Below are positions 23,101 to 32,300 of a DNA stretch of 64,000 nucleotides, in pieces. This stretch comes from Magnaporthiopsis rhizophila (lineage: Eukaryota; Ascomycota; Sordariomycetes; Magnaporthales; Magnaporthaceae). A program made the translations under genes and the position numbers. Every line of letters starts with the position of its first letter. Position 1 is the stretch's first letter. The notes under the pieces were generated by a model, which saw only the letters and a program-made list of their open reading frames with translations, did not search any database and was not told where the DNA came from. The DNA lies in contig PYSS01000008.1 in assembly GCA_003049465.1 (NCBI GenBank), positions 310,001-374,000 of the forward strand. The letters run 5' to 3'.

Positions 23101-23353
23101 GAGCGGCGGCGGCGGTGGCGGTGGCGGCAGTGTATTCCGGGGTATGGGGGCACGCGGCGACAGGAACAGCATGGTGTACGACGGCGGCGCCCAAGCCAGC
23201 ACCCAGGGCGCCCTTGGCGGCTTTAAATATGACAGCCCGATGTCGGGCGGTGCGCAAAAGAACTGGCGCCACGAGGAGTACGACGAGCACGAGGGCGCCG
23301 ATGAGAAAAGTTCGCTGCTGAGCGGCGGCGGCGGCGGCGGCGGCAGGCACTGA
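17111..23353 (+). CDS. giant coiled-coil / Ala-Glu-Pro-rich repeat protein
   Basis: Two exons, 17111-17554 and 17636-23353, give 2,053 residues. The intron starts GTCCGT, a weak donor, and ends CCCTAG; joining in phase 0 gives LEEKRK then EINRLIDEQ, which continues the helix. Residues ~1-165 form a charged coiled coil (many EER/RRRED heptads). The rest is mostly disordered: EEKPxPx-type repeats over about 17800-18420 and KAEEPxKx repeats over about 20230-20640. The C-terminal ~350 residues are less repetitive (VTHVPWHARTDSVPASL, PVIRDSWAVVPQ, SLFQRMRNVFEK, VSGVFYPVKPATPRSGG) and look conserved. It ends in YDEHEGADEKSSLLSG and a Gly run. I know no function; scaffold or cytoskeletal roles would be guesses. 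The same frame continues open beyond the TGA. Confidence 0.85.
17800..18420 (+). repeat. coding low-complexity repeats, EEKP type
   Basis: Degenerate units encoding patterns such as VADEKPxxAxExK and TPxxxEEKPEEK recur about every 20-25 residues inside the giant coiled-coil gene. Confidence 0.7.
20230..20640 (+). repeat. coding low-complexity repeats, KAEEPxKA type
   Basis: Units of about 7-8 residues (KAEEPIKA, KAEEPTKA, KDEETVKS) repeat at both protein and DNA level (GGCTGAGGA(A/G)CC) inside the giant coiled-coil gene. Unequal crossover could change copy number. Confidence 0.75.
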
Positions 23354-24181
23354 ATACGCTCGGTGGAACCAGAGGGCGAGACGGCCTTGACCCCCGCCGC
23401 CGCCGCCGTCCCAGCGACCCCGCCGCGTCGCCAGCGACCACCATCAGGCACACAGCTACAGCCCAGGACGCCGTCTCCGCAGCCGCAGCCCCCATTTGTG
23501 CCGGGCAAAAGTCCCGGGCGCAGCCCCTCGGACAACTACACACCACCGCCCGAGCCGGTGCCGGTTACAAAGGTTACCATCATCGGCGTCGTGAGGGAGG
23601 AGGTGACGCTCGACGCCAATCCCTCGGCTGCCGAGCCGGCATCGCCGCCTCCCACGCGGGCGCCTCGCCGGCAGCAGCAGCAACTAGCCCGCATGCCGGG
23701 CTACAGGGACTCTCTCCGCTCCAGCGCAGCAGCAGAGTCACCGACGTCGCTGCTCGCCGACCACGGCAGCAGCAGCAGCGTGGGCCTCTCGGCCGCCGGC
23801 GTGCGGTCGCGGTCGAGGTCGGCGGGGAGGGCCGTGTTCACGGGGCGGGAAGACGCCCTTCGACTGCCCTGGATATGGACCGAAGGGTGGCGGGCGCGGC
23901 TGCGGCGGAGCGGCGACATGGTGGAGGCGGCGAGGTGGGAGCGGCTTCTGGACAGGAGGAGGCACGCGGGCTGCAACAACAGCGTGCCGAGCATCGTGTT
24001 GAGCAGCAAGGTGCCGCCCAGGGCCTCGGCCATCAGGGGCGGCGAGGGTGGCGATCCCGAGGTTTGGCGTGCGCGGAGGGGACATGTATCGTGGCCGGGG
24101 ACAAAAAGGAAAAGTGTGCACTGGGGGCCGGACGAGGAGTTTACTGATTTTGAGCATGCGGATAGGTCGCCAGCGATGTAG
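23354..24181 (+). CDS. open in-frame extension downstream of the TGA (possible continuation or separate exon)
   Basis: Directly after the TGA at 23351-23353, the same frame stays open for 275 codons to a TAG at 24179-24181. The product is protein-like rather than random: PPRRQRPPSGTQLQPRTP, PPFVPGKSPGRSPSDNYTPP, VPVTKVTIIGVVREEVTL, an SRSRSAGRAVFTGRED stretch and a C-terminus KRKSVHWGPDEEFTDFEHAD. The Pro/Ser-rich style matches the upstream gene's tail. No ATG lies at its start; the first in-frame ATG is near 23692. It may be the real C-terminus reached by an unrecognised intron that removes the TGA, a readthrough extension, or coding lost to a nonsense change. The TGA is followed by AAT, not the CTA context known to favour readthrough. 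Minus-strand frames are also open here, so openness alone is weak. Confidence 0.4.
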   Translation: MRSVEPEGETALTPAAAAVPATPPRRQRPPSGTQLQPRTPSPQPQPPFVPGKSPGRSPSDNYTPPPEPVPVTKVTIIGVVREEVTLDANPSAAEPASPPPTRAPRRQQQQLARMPGYRDSLRSSAAAESPTSLLADHGSSSSVGLSAAGVRSRSRSAGRAVFTGREDALRLPWIWTEGWRARLRRSGDMVEAARWERLLDRRRHAGCNNSVPSIVLSSKVPPRASAIRGGEGGDPEVWRARRGHVSWPGTKRKSVHWGPDEEFTDFEHADRSPAM

Positions 24182-24322
24182 ATAGTGCGTAATGCGAAAC
24201 GAGATTTGACACCTATCAGCGGTTGAGTTGAAGATGGCTAATGCTGAACGGCGACAGCACAGGAAGCAGAAATTGGCATAGAGGGACAATAGGAAACAAA
24301 AAGCTTCGGAGGACAAAAAATT

Positions 24323-24394
24323 TGGGCGTGGCAAGACTCGAACTTGCGTTTCTTCGGCCACAACGAAGTGTACTAACCCCTATACGACACACCC
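24323..24394 (-). tRNA. tRNA-His (GTG)
   Basis: The reverse complement folds into a 72-nt cloverleaf. The acceptor GGGTGTG pairs with CACGCCC (one U-G pair). The anticodon stem CTTCG/CGAAG carries the 7-nt loop TTGTGGC with anticodon GTG, and the T arm is GCAAG-TTCGAGT-CTTGC. The body closely resembles yeast tRNA-His as I recall it. There is no intron, and no encoded G-1 is needed because eukaryotes add it after transcription. A T-rich stretch at the 3' side (TTTTTTGTCC on the minus strand) can serve as the Pol III terminator. Confidence 0.93.
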
Positions 24395-25017
24395 TTGAAC
24401 CGCTCAGCCATTGACGAACGATACATAAGATTGGCCAAAGTGGACCTTATAATGAGTGGGGCCCGATGGGCGACGCCCGTTCCGCCTCCCGCCCAGTAGC
24501 CGTTCGCCAGCTCATCCTCAAGTGGAAAGGCATTTATGATGCCTCTTCTCAATTAAGATACACAGGCCGTGCGAGGATTAGCATGGTATTTAGTTACCGA
24601 GGCGCCTAGTGCCTCCATGGTTGGGAACAACGAGAAACATGATTGACCGCATCAAGCTTCGGCGTCTGGATCAGCGACGAACCACGATCAGCCTCAAACA
24701 AAAACACCTGAGCATATCGCACACACATGGGTTCCGTTCCTGAGCCATGGCCGACATCTCGGTATTCAAATATTATCGTTTTCTTCTTTTATACCGGTAC
24801 CTCCATCCTCTCCTACCGCGCGTTTTGTTAAACAACCAAGATAATAAATAAAGATCCAAGAGAAGACAGGAGCAGAAAATATGCCCGCCTAGCGAAGTTT
24901 CAAATTATAGGGTATCATGTTTTTGCGTGATTCCAAAGCCCACCAAACAACCCTGGGTGAAGAACCGAGGATTACCGAACAAAGGGAAGAGAGTAGAAAA
25001 GCAAACAAAGGAGAGCC
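24395..25017. other. intergenic, no gene seen
   Basis: An AT-richer stretch between the tRNA and the 3' end of the arrestin gene. It probably contains the arrestin 3' UTR (AATAATAAATAAAG at about 24840). Confidence 0.4.
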
Positions 25018-26535
25018 TCAATCATAGCTTGGAAGCACACTCGTCTCGAGGAACCTATGGTCCGGCATCGAGAGCACGCGCGGCCGCAGGTGGCGGTCCG
25101 CTTCGGCCTCCTCGAGGGCCGTCTCGAAGTCGGGCAACTCCTCCATGATGCCCAGGCCAGCCTCGGCGCCGGGCTCGGCCGCGATCTGCAGCGGCAGCCG
25201 GAGCGACAGCTTCGTCGACCCGGACCCGGCCCCGGATCCGGCCAGCGTGACCGACAGCTGGAGCACATAGACGCGCGACACGATGCAGCTGTAGAAGGAC
25301 GGGATGAAGGTCTTGCCCCTGCCCCTGCCCTTGCCGCCCGCCGACGCCGCCGCCCCCGGCAGTCGCACCGGCACCTCGATGTCGCACGTATGGACAACGG
25401 GCGAAGGGGAGGACGTCTTCGTCGCCGCCGCCAGGTCGCCCGACGTACTGTACCCCGAATCGCGCCGCGTCTGTTGGTGCTTCGGCCGCAGCTCCTCCCA
25501 CCTGAAGCCGTCGACGTGTGTCGAGAAGAGCGGGATGGTGGTGGCGTACGACGCCCGCCTGTCCAGCACAGCGCTGCTGCTTCGCGCCGTGCCGGTGCCG
25601 ACGAGATCCGGCAGCGAGCTCATGGCCGTAGAGCTGTAAAACGTATAAGCCGCGAGCTTGCCCGAGACGGCCGTCACCCTAGGCGGGGCGGCGTCCGCCG
25701 ACGCCGGCTCGAACTCGAGCCGCACGCGCGCCGCCGTCTCGGACGTCGACAGGCCGTCGGCACGCAGGAACACGGCGCTCGGCTGCGTGGCCGACGCCGT
25801 CACGCGCCCCACCCTGGACGCAAGCAGGTTCTTGCGCAGCGTCTTGGACTTGCTGGTGCGGTACAGCCTGTCGGGCTTGCCGACCGTGACGGGTGGCAGC
25901 TCGTTGAATGTCGGTAGGATGGTGACCTGCTCGGTCGCCTCCATGAGCTTGATGCCGAGCGCGGCCGCGGCGGCCTCGTCGGCCTCGGGCCACCGCATGA
26001 CGCGGGCCTTGACGCAGTACTCGATCCGCGCCGTCTGCGGCGAGAGGTCGTCGCGCTCCCAGAAGCCGACGGTGGGCGGCAGCGACAGGTGGTGGTCGCG
26101 CACGTGGTCGGCGTCGACGCTGTGCGCGCACGCGCCGATGGTCAGGTGTGGCGGCACCACGAAGTTGAAGGGCACGCGGTACGTGTGCCCGGCCTCAAAC
26201 ACCCGCGGCACCGGGTATGCAGACTGCGGCACGGGCATGGTGAGCTTCAGGAGCGTGTGCGTCGTGGCGTGCGGCGCGCCCACGCCTTCGACTTGCGTCC
26301 GCGCCAGGCCCAGCAGTATGATCTGCAGGCTGTCGAAGCGGACGTCGCGGTGTGTCGAAATAACCACCTCGCCCTCGATGGGCGCGCCCGTGTTGTACAC
26401 CTTTGACCGGAAGTGGTTTTTGAGCTGGATCTCCATTTGGAACTTTGCAAACGTTGTTCTGCCCGACGAGCCGGTGTGGGAGCTGGCATCGCTGCCAGTG
26501 GCTGACGATGACGAGGATGACATTCCCCGAGCCAT
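25018..26535 (-). CDS. alpha-arrestin domain protein
   Basis: A single-exon protein of 505 residues, starting at the ATG at 26535-26533; a second ATG 4 codons on is possible. After a Ser-rich N-terminus, the arrestin-N fold begins with MEIQLKNHFRSKVYNTGAPI and GEVVISTHRDVRFDSLQIILLG. It continues through FNFVVPPHLTIGACAH and the LPPTVG segment, followed by an arrestin-C-like second half (RVRLEFEPA, SGKLAAYTFYSS, then YSCIVSRVYVLQLSVTLAG). Fungal alpha-arrestins are adaptors that recruit Rsp5/HulA-type ubiquitin ligases to plasma-membrane transporters. I do not see a clear PPxY motif, so ligase recruitment is uncertain for this member. Pro-rich linkers and high GC are normal for the neighbourhood. 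Confidence 0.88.
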   Translation of the reverse strand: MARGMSSSSSSATGSDASSHTGSSGRTTFAKFQMEIQLKNHFRSKVYNTGAPIEGEVVISTHRDVRFDSLQIILLGLARTQVEGVGAPHATTHTLLKLTMPVPQSAYPVPRVFEAGHTYRVPFNFVVPPHLTIGACAHSVDADHVRDHHLSLPPTVGFWERDDLSPQTARIEYCVKARVMRWPEADEAAAAALGIKLMEATEQVTILPTFNELPPVTVGKPDRLYRTSKSKTLRKNLLASRVGRVTASATQPSAVFLRADGLSTSETAARVRLEFEPASADAAPPRVTAVSGKLAAYTFYSSTAMSSLPDLVGTGTARSSSAVLDRRASYATTIPLFSTHVDGFRWEELRPKHQQTRRDSGYSTSGDLAAATKTSSPSPVVHTCDIEVPVRLPGAAASAGGKGRGRGKTFIPSFYSCIVSRVYVLQLSVTLAGSGAGSGSTKLSLRLPLQIAAEPGAEAGLGIMEELPDFETALEEAEADRHLRPRVLSMPDHRFLETSVLPSYD

Positions 26536-29500
26536 GAGAGTCGATCTCTACAGGGCAGCAGCCCGTGTGAAATCGGAGATGCGGGGAAGCCAACGGCACC
26601 ACTGCCCCAGCCGTGGCTGAGCGCACGAGACAAGTCGGAGGAGCCCGTCAAGAGGACTCGAGGCTGTATGCGTGGGGGGTGCGAGTGCCAGCAGCCCTGT
26701 TCCTGCACGCCAAGCTGGGGAAAGCTGAGAGGTGCAGCTCTTGGGGACGGCTGTGCTATGCTTCGGGGCCGGAGGAGGGGTTGTTGGCGAAGCTCAAAGG
26801 TTGTGCAGGTGTGGCGTTGTGCGCGTGTCTCGTCCAAGTCTGGGCGGCCAAGTTGAGTGTTCTCGATCACAGGCGACGTTGAATGTGATATATAGTACAC
26901 ACGACGCATCGAGGCAAGATGGGGAGAGCATGGCCTTTATGTTATATATAGGAACTGGGCCGCTTGGTTCCATAACGGACCTGCCGCGAGCAAGCCCATG
27001 GGCCTGAGAAAGCCGAAGAACAATGGAGAGTGGGCAGGGATGTGGAAACTCGATGACAAGCCTTCGCTTGAAGGGCGTCGAGCTTGGGGCGTCGCGGCAT
27101 ACGTGTGCGGCGCCCACGAAAAAACATGTCATCGCTCGATGCACTAGCATGGATGGTAGGCTTGAAGCCTTGCACGGCAGGTGTGAAGAAAAAAAAAAGA
27201 AAAAAAAAAAAAAGAGAGATCCACTGGGTGAGGGACGTCTCTGGACCCTGCTCCACACAGTAATAAGTGCATCGCTCTCGACCAGGACGTTGTTCGGGGA
27301 TGGGAACGGGAATGTATCGGCTTTGGCGGTGACGGGGCCAGCACGCAGAGTGTGATGGATGGACTGTGCCCTCCCTCGTTCAGTAGCACCCAACCATTGG
27401 CGCTAGCTGAGCCGATCACATCCCCAAAGGGCGTGAAGCACAAGCAGCTCAAGGCCTCACACCCCCTTGGCGAATCATCAAATGCCCAATGGCCCAGCAG
27501 AAAACCTGAGGTTTGTGTCTCGTGCTCACAAGCCAAATCGGCGCCACTGCAGAGAAGGAGGCCCTGTTCCCCAGAAGCGGTTCGTGTTACTGCCCAGGAC
27601 GAAAGAGGTGTGGCTGCTAGCAGATCAGGTGAAAAAATGCGATCGAGATGTCCCGCTTCAACTGGGCTCCGCTAATTGCTTTCCCAAGCTGCCATCCGCC
27701 CAATGGGGTGGAGCCCTGACCACCGCCCAAGAAGAAACTTTTGCCGGGTCCAAGCTTAGGTGCGCCCTTTGGCGTCAAGCCTGTTGTCAAAACCAGCCTT
27801 GAATCGATCAGCCAGCCACCAACCCCCGGCCGCTTATCGTCCATCGATCAACTAGCCTTCGCCCTTTGGTTGACACCCCTAATGCGAGGCGGACGTGGGG
27901 AGTCACAACCTACGGGCGGTGCTGACAAACGGCCATTATTCCTTCCCCTCCGATCGCGGCCATCCGCGGGGGATAATTTTTGGCCGTAAGCGGACACTCT
28001 AACAAGCCGCATCATTTCCGCGGGTGTAAGCGGCTGAGGACGCACCTCGTCGTCATTGTTTTGTGACTGAGGAACCCGGCGTCGACCAATCCTTGACTAC
28101 TACCAGCCCTTCCGTTTCGGGTTTGCTGAGGGCTGCCCTGCTGGAGGGACGACCAGCCCGCCGCCTGGCGTCTTTTTTAGTTGCGGCATATGGAACCCGA
28201 TGTCGTACCAGAGAGCCGAGATTTCAAGACCCCGGTGTGGCCCGTTCGAGATTTACGTAACATGAAGGAGTCCCATTGAAATTGCACATGCTTTGCCGCT
28301 GGTGTTGGTTGGCCGGAAAGAGGTCCGGTATAGGCACACGCCACCCTTGCAGAGCATTGAAAAGAGCCTTGGACGGTCAAAGCCTAATACCAGGACGAGG
28401 TTATGTCGCGACTTGAACCTTGTGTGTATGGATTCTCGCGTGATAATATAAGTTCATGGTGTGTTTGCAGATGCAGGTTTAGTTGCGGTGTGCTTCATGC
28501 TTCCCTGCAGCGCTACATTACATGTTGGATGGTCACATTTTCCAATGTCAATTTCGTCCATCTAAGCGTTTTAAACCTCCAAAACAACCAAACTTGTGTG
28601 CTTTGTTAAGCAGTCCCTTTTACAATAATGCTAGTCGTAGAGCAATATCATATTGCTAAAAAGAAAAAATAAAAAAAAAAAAAAAACCCCCTCGGGCGAA
28701 CACGTTCAGAAACGCACCATCCAAAGCGGTTGGATCGCCCAGCGGGTCCTGCCGGCCATGCAGGGGCTGGAGCGTCGTCCGACTTACATAGCCGCCGCTG
28801 CATACCGATCGGAATACTTCCCCGTGCCTGCATGAAAATCTGCGTTTAGGGAGCCTGGTCGTCCCGGCCGAATCCCGACACCAACAGGTGTGGTGTATGT
28901 ACTATTACGGCCTCGGTCTGGCTTACCCGGTGATGCAACCTCGGGGATTTATTTGCGCGAAAACAAGGCCGGTGGGGATAGTTGTTTGCAAAATATTGGC
29001 TGGAAAGGGCATTCCGAGCGGAGCGCTTGCGGAATGATCCGCCGCATATATACATACTGTGCACAGAGACCCGTCGATACATGTCGATGTCTTGGGTAAA
29101 TAGGCCGTAGGGGTGTGTTGTTGGTTTGCTGGATCCTGAAAGCCGATATTTCGGGCTCGGGGAGAGTAAAACATGGGTCCCGCAATGGCTCGCTGGCCCA
29201 GGATCCGAAGGGGAAAAAATTATAACTCTTTTTGACAGGAACCCACAAGGCATGGGGCCCTGCGGCGTCTAGAATCACGGGAAGGTCATTTTGAGCCGCT
29301 TCTGCCCTGCAGCATATCAGGAACGTGGGCTGGGCGTGACTAACAGGAAACGACGTCTGCAGGGCATGAGGCTGAGTTTGAGGTTGCCGCCCGTTTATTG
29401 TGGGGGCATTTGTCAAATAAAGAGATTTTCTCGGACGGACCCGCAGGTTGCCTGTGTGCTGTTCGAGGTTCGAGGCCTGCTTGGATCCGCCTGTCCCTTG

Positions 29501-29911
29501 ATATCGGTCTCCTCTTTGAGCCGTCGTTTGCCGAACCCAGCTCGGCGGTGGACATGACATCCATGTGTTTCTCGCGGCTCTCCGCGGTCGTCAGGTAAGA
29601 GTGTTCCGAGTTTGTTTACACCGTCGTTCATTTTTGCTACCCCCTGGGATGTCATGGGCCGGTTCTGGCAGTCACGCCATCGCCAGGTTTGTTTGTTGGT
29701 CTATCCGGGCGTGATCTAAAGTTTATTTATCTATGCCGCGTCTAATATGCCGTGATTGGATGCACCAGGTGCATCTGTTATAAGCATCTATCTTCACACA
29801 CGAAAAAGGTTTGCCATGGATAAACATTTATACACACACAACCAATCCAACCCACACGATCGAGGAACACTGGGACAATCACAGACGTAGCTCGCTTTCG
29901 CCCGTTTCCTT
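26536..29911. other. 3.4-kb gene-poor region
   Basis: No gene is supported on either strand. It holds an A-rich tract at 27186-27216 and another at 28660-28685. Small frames (for example 26794-27393 minus, 28949-29560 minus) have no conserved character. The left part is upstream of arrestin and the right part is 3' of the ZIP transporter. Confidence 0.4.
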
Positions 29912-31403
29912 TCAGTGCCACGATATGAAGAGCATGATGCCGGCGCCGAGCGCAACGGCGATGAACTGCGTCAGCGTCTTGCGAACCTCGGCCGCCGCTC
30001 CGCCGGAGCCCGTCTCGAGCAGCTCCGGCACTGCGGCGACGGTGCCAACGTAGAGGAACGTGCCGGCGGTGAAGGGCAGCAGCATGTCGCCCCACGTCAG
30101 GCTGGTGCCGAAAAGGCCGCCGGACATGGGCACGGACTCGCCGCCGCTGCCGCCCAGCTCCTGCACCGCGATGCCAATGAGCGTGCCCAGGAGCGCGCCC
30201 AGGGCCGTCACGAACTGCAGGCCGATGGCGGACCACTTGGAGAAGCCCGACTGCACGAGTAGCGCGAAGTCGCCGACCTGGTGCGGGCATTCGTGGAGCG
30301 CTACCGCCAACGCCGTGGTTGCTCCGATGGTAGGGGATGCGTAGAAGGACGCCGACATGGCCAGGCCGTCTGTGATATTATGCGTAAAGTCGGCACTATT
30401 CAGGGTGAAGAAGATGAGGTCAGTAACCGGGCCTGGACGTGGAGAGGCTCTTAGTGTTTGCAGATATAGGAAGACTTGCATAAGATTTAGCAGGCCGCTG
30501 GAGTTGACACTCTGCGCGGCGTCCTTGCTCGTGGACTTGTCGTCTGAAGGGGTCGTCTCTACGGTGGTCGTGGAGGTGTCACGCTTCCTCGACTTGGCAC
30601 CACTGCCAGTGTCGACAGCCGTGGAGGAGGCGCTCGACGTGCCCACGTCGTGAGAGTGCGAGTGGGAGTGCCCGTGGGAGTGGCCGTGTCCGCCCTCGCC
30701 GCCGGTCGCGATGCGCAGGCCCTTGTCCATGGCGACGAAAGTCATGAAGCCGACAAGGATGCCGACGCCGAGCAGCAGGTTTCGGTTCGGCTCGACGAGA
30801 ACGAAGCGCGCGCGGTCCGGTTCGTCCTCGCCGACGAAGATCTCGGGCAGCAGGTGGAAGAGGGTGTCGCCCATCAGGCCGCCGACGGCGAAGGCGACCA
30901 TGGTGGAGAGCGAGGCCGGGTCGATGTTCTTGGGGCACAGAGCGAGGAGGAAGGTCGGGGGGCCGGATATGTAGCTGCACAAGGGTCGATCGGTCTGGTC
31001 AGTAGCTGCAAATATGCGAGGAGGAGAACGGGAAGGCTAGACATGCTTCCGAAAGAGACGCAGAGACGGGAGGTCAACTCTGGGGGGGGGGGGGGGGGGG
31101 GGGGGGCNNNNNNNNNNNNNNNNNNGCGTACAAGGTTGCGAGGATGGCATTGACGGCCGGGCCGCCGGGGAAGAGCATGGCGAGTAGCGCGTCCATTGAG
31201 GACGACGCTTCAGCGGCATGGTGCGCAGCCTTCTCAACGTTTAGTTGTTGAACGATGCTGCATTCCTGCAGCTTCTCGTCGAGGCCGTCAAGGCTCAGGG
31301 ATGCGATGGCGTCGGTGCCGCCGCCGACTTTGCCGGCTAAAGCGAAGGCCGAGCAGGCCCCTAGCAGCAGCCACGGCAGGGAATTCAGCCGAGGCGAAGG
31401 CAT
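29912..31403 (-). CDS. YKE4: ZIP zinc transporter, KE4/SLC39A7 type
   Basis: Three exons, 31403-31132, 30974-30480 and 30395-29912, give 416 residues. Intron 1 (GTACGC...TGCAG) contains the 18-N gap and a poly-C run; joining in phase 2 gives NAILATF-YISGPPTFLL. Intron 2 is a GC-AG intron (AT|GCAAGT...GAATAG) of 84 nt; joining gives LLNLIADFTHNITDG. The protein has a signal-like N-terminus, 7-8 hydrophobic segments and a His-rich loop (GHGHSHGHSHSHSH, about 30640-30690), which is the KE4 hallmark. The TM4 metal motif HNITDG is present, with HECPHQVGD in TM5. KE4 proteins move zinc out of the ER/Golgi into the cytosol. Canonical TM5 is HExPHE, so Gln replaces the last Glu. Confidence 0.9.
31082..31106 (+). 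repeat. 25-nt poly-G tract beside an assembly gap
   Basis: Twenty-five consecutive G are followed by C and then Ns. It lies inside intron 1 of the ZIP gene, where it reads as poly-C on the gene strand. Confidence 0.9.
31108..31125. other. assembly gap (18 N)
   Basis: A run of 18 unknown bases. By splice phase it falls inside intron 1 of the ZIP transporter, so the coding sequence should be complete. The true gap length is unknown. Confidence 0.95.
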
Positions 31404-32300
31404 GACTGCTTTTGTTGCTCACGGGCTTCTTACTTCTCCAAAATTGAGATTTGGGCACCGTGTTTGCGGGGATGCAGTTGAGGAAGATCGCTTGGCACCA
31501 CTTCAGAAGCACGACATTGAGCGCGTGTCAACTTCGATCCCAGGGCTCAAAATCAATCCACTTTTGGCATCTGGACCTTGAACCAGCGCGCTGCAGCAGA
31601 CAGGGGTATTGCTCGCTTGTGGATTAGCTGAGCGGCCAGCCTCAGCTTGAATCTTTCAGCTTCTTGGATCGCCAGAAGCCTAGGTACTTGTTCCCAAGAT
31701 TCTTCCATTGATACCATTAGCAAATGTGCCTTCCAGTCAGTGTCACGGCTGTGACGATATCTACTCTCTTCGTGTTTGAGTTGTACGAAGGTCTCCTTCT
31801 GAGCTACCCTTTTCTTCGCCCCGACAGCCCCTTTATTTGGTCTAGCTGTGATTGATTTGGATTAGCCGTCGAGCCTCCCCGCCGCCTGACCCTTCCCCAC
31901 CGAGGGGGCTGAATTGGCTGCTGGATCATGCACGGTCCTACCGTTCCATCAATGATGTCAGTTGACTCTCTCGACCTTTGTGTGTCTTGGCAAATGCAAA
32001 GAACACGGACAACTGTCAAGGGCGGCGTTGAAACAACACAACATCCCTGTTTTATGCTGCTAATCCCTTTCGGACGGCTTTCGGACGGGCGTGTGTCTCC
32101 GCCTGGTGCCTGGCGTCGCGTCAGCGCCGCAGTTTAGACCACGGGATCATGCGCCGGCCGTGATCCGATCCTTGGGCTGTCATACCCTCACCAGCCATCA
32201 GCCATCCCATATCTCCTCCACGATCCTACTCGGAGTGTGTTGATGAAACTCGTCAACAATTTCGCCTCTTGAGCGACAGCCGCCGTGCGCAGCCGCGACA
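31404..32300. other. divergent intergenic region
   Basis: A 0.9-kb shared upstream region of the ZIP transporter (minus) and PI-PLC X (plus) genes. No gene is seen inside. Confidence 0.4.

Noticed and set aside
23115..23145. GGC-repeat (poly-Gly) and the later Gly run as possible trinucleotide-repeat elements
   Set aside because: They are in-frame low-complexity coding sequence of the giant gene and need no separate explanation.
26794..27393. A 199-codon minus-strand frame upstream of the arrestin gene
   Set aside because: It spans an A-rich tract that gives a poly-Phe run; no conserved features.
30396..30481. A conventional GT-AG alternative for ZIP intron 2 starting at GTCTTC
   Set aside because: It breaks the frame. 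Only the GC-AG junction gives the family sequence NLIADFTHNITDG.
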